DNA from: an uncultured Oscillibacter sp.
GTDB lineage: Bacteria > Bacillota > Clostridia > Oscillospirales > Oscillospiraceae
Direction of reading: 5' to 3'
DNA length: 39,402 bases
Assembly (NCBI RefSeq): GCF_910587525.1
Contig: NZ_CAJULS010000007.1
Coordinates: 1-39,402 of the forward strand
Shown here: positions 38,497 to 39,402 of the stretch, in pieces
Layout: every line of letters starts with the position of its first letter
Numbering within the stretch: position 1 is the stretch's first letter
Translations under genes and position numbers: made by a program
Notes under the pieces: model-generated
Told to the model about the DNA's origin: nothing
The model's database searches: none
The model's input: only the letters and a program-made list of their open reading frames with translations

Positions 38497-39402
38497 GTGA
38501 GCACACAGACTCTGCGAAAAAAACTGTACGAATTTTGGAGACGCAGCGGCGTCAATCTCTTTACGGCGGCCATCGTCCTGTGCACCGCCCTGGTCCTCAC
38601 GAACCGGGCCGCGGGCATCTATCTCGTCAGCGGTGTGGACGACGCGGCCATCGTGCTGGACGGAAACGGGAAGGCCCCGGAGCTGGAGAGCAAACTGCTC
38701 TACACCTCCAACGGCAGCAAGGGCTACGACGTGTACCTGCGTCTCGGTCAGGTGGTCACCGTTCACCACGACGGGGATACCTTCACCACCAAATCCCGGC
38801 AGGAATCCATTCTCAAAACCCTGCGGCGCCTGGACATCGTCCCCGGCCCGCTGGAGATGGTGGGCATCGACTTCACCGACAGCGGCGTAGAGATTACGGT
38901 GTCATCGGACCTGGCCTACTACGAGCACGTGGTGGAAGAGGTTGCCTTTGAGACCGTGCGGGTAGCCAATCCTCAGATGGAGCAGGGCACGGAGAAGGTA
39001 GTCCAGGAGGGCTCGGACGGCATCCGCAGCTCCATCTATGAGGTAGTCTGGTCCAACGGCCAGGAGATTGCCCGCCAGTTTGTGGAGGAGCTGGACAGCA
39101 CCGCCGTGGACCAAATCGTGGAATACGGCACCGCCGCTCCTGCCAAACCTGTCCCCGCAGCCTTCCCCTCCAACGACTCTCCCATTGTCAGCATCTCCCC
39201 CAACACAGACGGCAGCGGCGTTCTGACTCTGGCATCCGGCGAAAAGCTGAGCTTCTCCAGCGTCAAGAACATGACCGCCACCGCCTATACCGCCGGTTAC
39301 GGCGGCGCGGACTACTGCACCGCTACCGGCACCACCGTACGGGTGGGCACTGTGGCTGTGGACAAAAAAGTGATCCCTCTGGGGACCCGGATGTATATCG
39401 TC
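38497..39402 (+). CDS. G5- and 3D-domain cell-wall protein (3' end cut by window)
   Basis: The 302 codons present encode an exported or membrane-anchored protein. A membrane segment lies at about residues 18-36 (GVNLFTAAIVLCTALVLTN). Next is a DUF348-like ubiquitin-fold stretch near residues 75-125 (VHHDGDTFTTKSRQE..), then a G5 domain (about 140-215, FETVRVANPQMEQGTEKVVQ), and a 3D domain starting MTATAYTAGYGG with AVDKKVIPLGTRMYI at the edge. Such proteins act in peptidoglycan remodelling and germination-type wall turnover. I chose the GTG at 38497, seven bases after AGGAGG; an ATG at 38491 is only one base from it. Confidence 0.88.
   Translation, partial: MSTQTLRKKLYEFWRRSGVNLFTAAIVLCTALVLTNRAAGIYLVSGVDDAAIVLDGNGKAPELESKLLYTSNGSKGYDVYLRLGQVVTVHHDGDTFTTKSRQESILKTLRRLDIVPGPLEMVGIDFTDSGVEITVSSDLAYYEHVVEEVAFETVRVANPQMEQGTEKVVQEGSDGIRSSIYEVVWSNGQEIARQFVEELDSTAVDQIVEYGTAAPAKPVPAAFPSNDSPIVSISPNTDGSGVLTLASGEKLSFSSVKNMTATAYTAGYGGADYCTATGTTVRVGTVAVDKKVIPLGTRMYIV

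Noticed and set aside
1..39402. CRISPR arrays, tRNA or rRNA genes, prophage
   Set aside because: No regularly spaced repeats, no cloverleaf with CCA-type ends, no rRNA-like blocks and no phage structural genes were seen.

Overview
The window looks like chromosomal DNA from a GC-rich gut Clostridia lineage, most likely an Oscillospiraceae relative of Flavonifractor, Lawsonibacter or Pseudoflavonifractor. The evidence is the Firmicutes-type division/cell-wall (dcw) cluster headed by mraZ, the rsmD-coaD and Asp23-FakA neighbourhoods, an RsiV-like ECF system, and a two-gene SufC/SufB-type locus. I make no species call. Both ends cut a gene: ftsZ on the left and a G5/3D-domain gene on the right. 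No tRNA, rRNA or CRISPR array was seen.

Layout. (1) 1-13230, minus strand: the dcw cluster in the order mraZ, rsmH, ftsL, class B PBP, murE, mraY, ftsW, murG, murA, divIB, ftsZ. It is driven by a near-consensus promoter with three 10-bp-spaced MraZ boxes. murF and murD are absent from their usual places. Between murE and mraY lies a diverged copy of the murE 3' end and a 110-bp run of back-to-back palindromes. (2) 13346-17413: rsmD, coaD and a coiled-coil gene (minus), divergent from Asp23 and fakA (plus). (3) 17415-20475, minus: membrane protein, HD hydrolase, small acidic protein, DUF2461 protein and ferritin-like protein. One terminator hairpin here also carries the -35 box of the next gene's promoter. 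(4) 20701-22364, plus: a compact SufC + SufB-like pair without SufS/SufU. (5) 22583-28349, minus: anti-sigma/ECF sigma pair with an ECF-type promoter, then a TetR, membrane-fusion protein, ABC ATPase and FtsX-like permease efflux operon behind a MerR-type 19-bp-spacer promoter. (6) 28563-31359: exonuclease, EndA-like nuclease, two small unknown proteins and a GNAT enzyme. (7) 31574-38026: an accessory, partly decayed stretch with a frameshifted gene, a methyl-accepting chemotaxis protein, a defective IS256-family element, an AT-rich intergenic stretch with two LacI-type operators around a promoter, and an ECF sigma/anti-sigma pair broken by a clean 253-bp inversion. (8) 38372-39402: consensus promoter, attenuator-like leader and a G5/3D cell-wall protein gene.

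The most unusual feature is the 253-bp inversion at 36647-36899. Turning it back rejoins both reading frames exactly: a 151-codon ECF sigma factor and a 437-codon anti-sigma factor with a 4-base ATGA overlap. One event therefore switched off both partners. Whether this is a reversible switch or a one-off mutation cannot be decided from one sequence. Next in interest are the hairpin array bounded by murE 3'-end repeats, the MerR-type promoter without a MerR gene, and the attenuator-like leader at 38410-38482.
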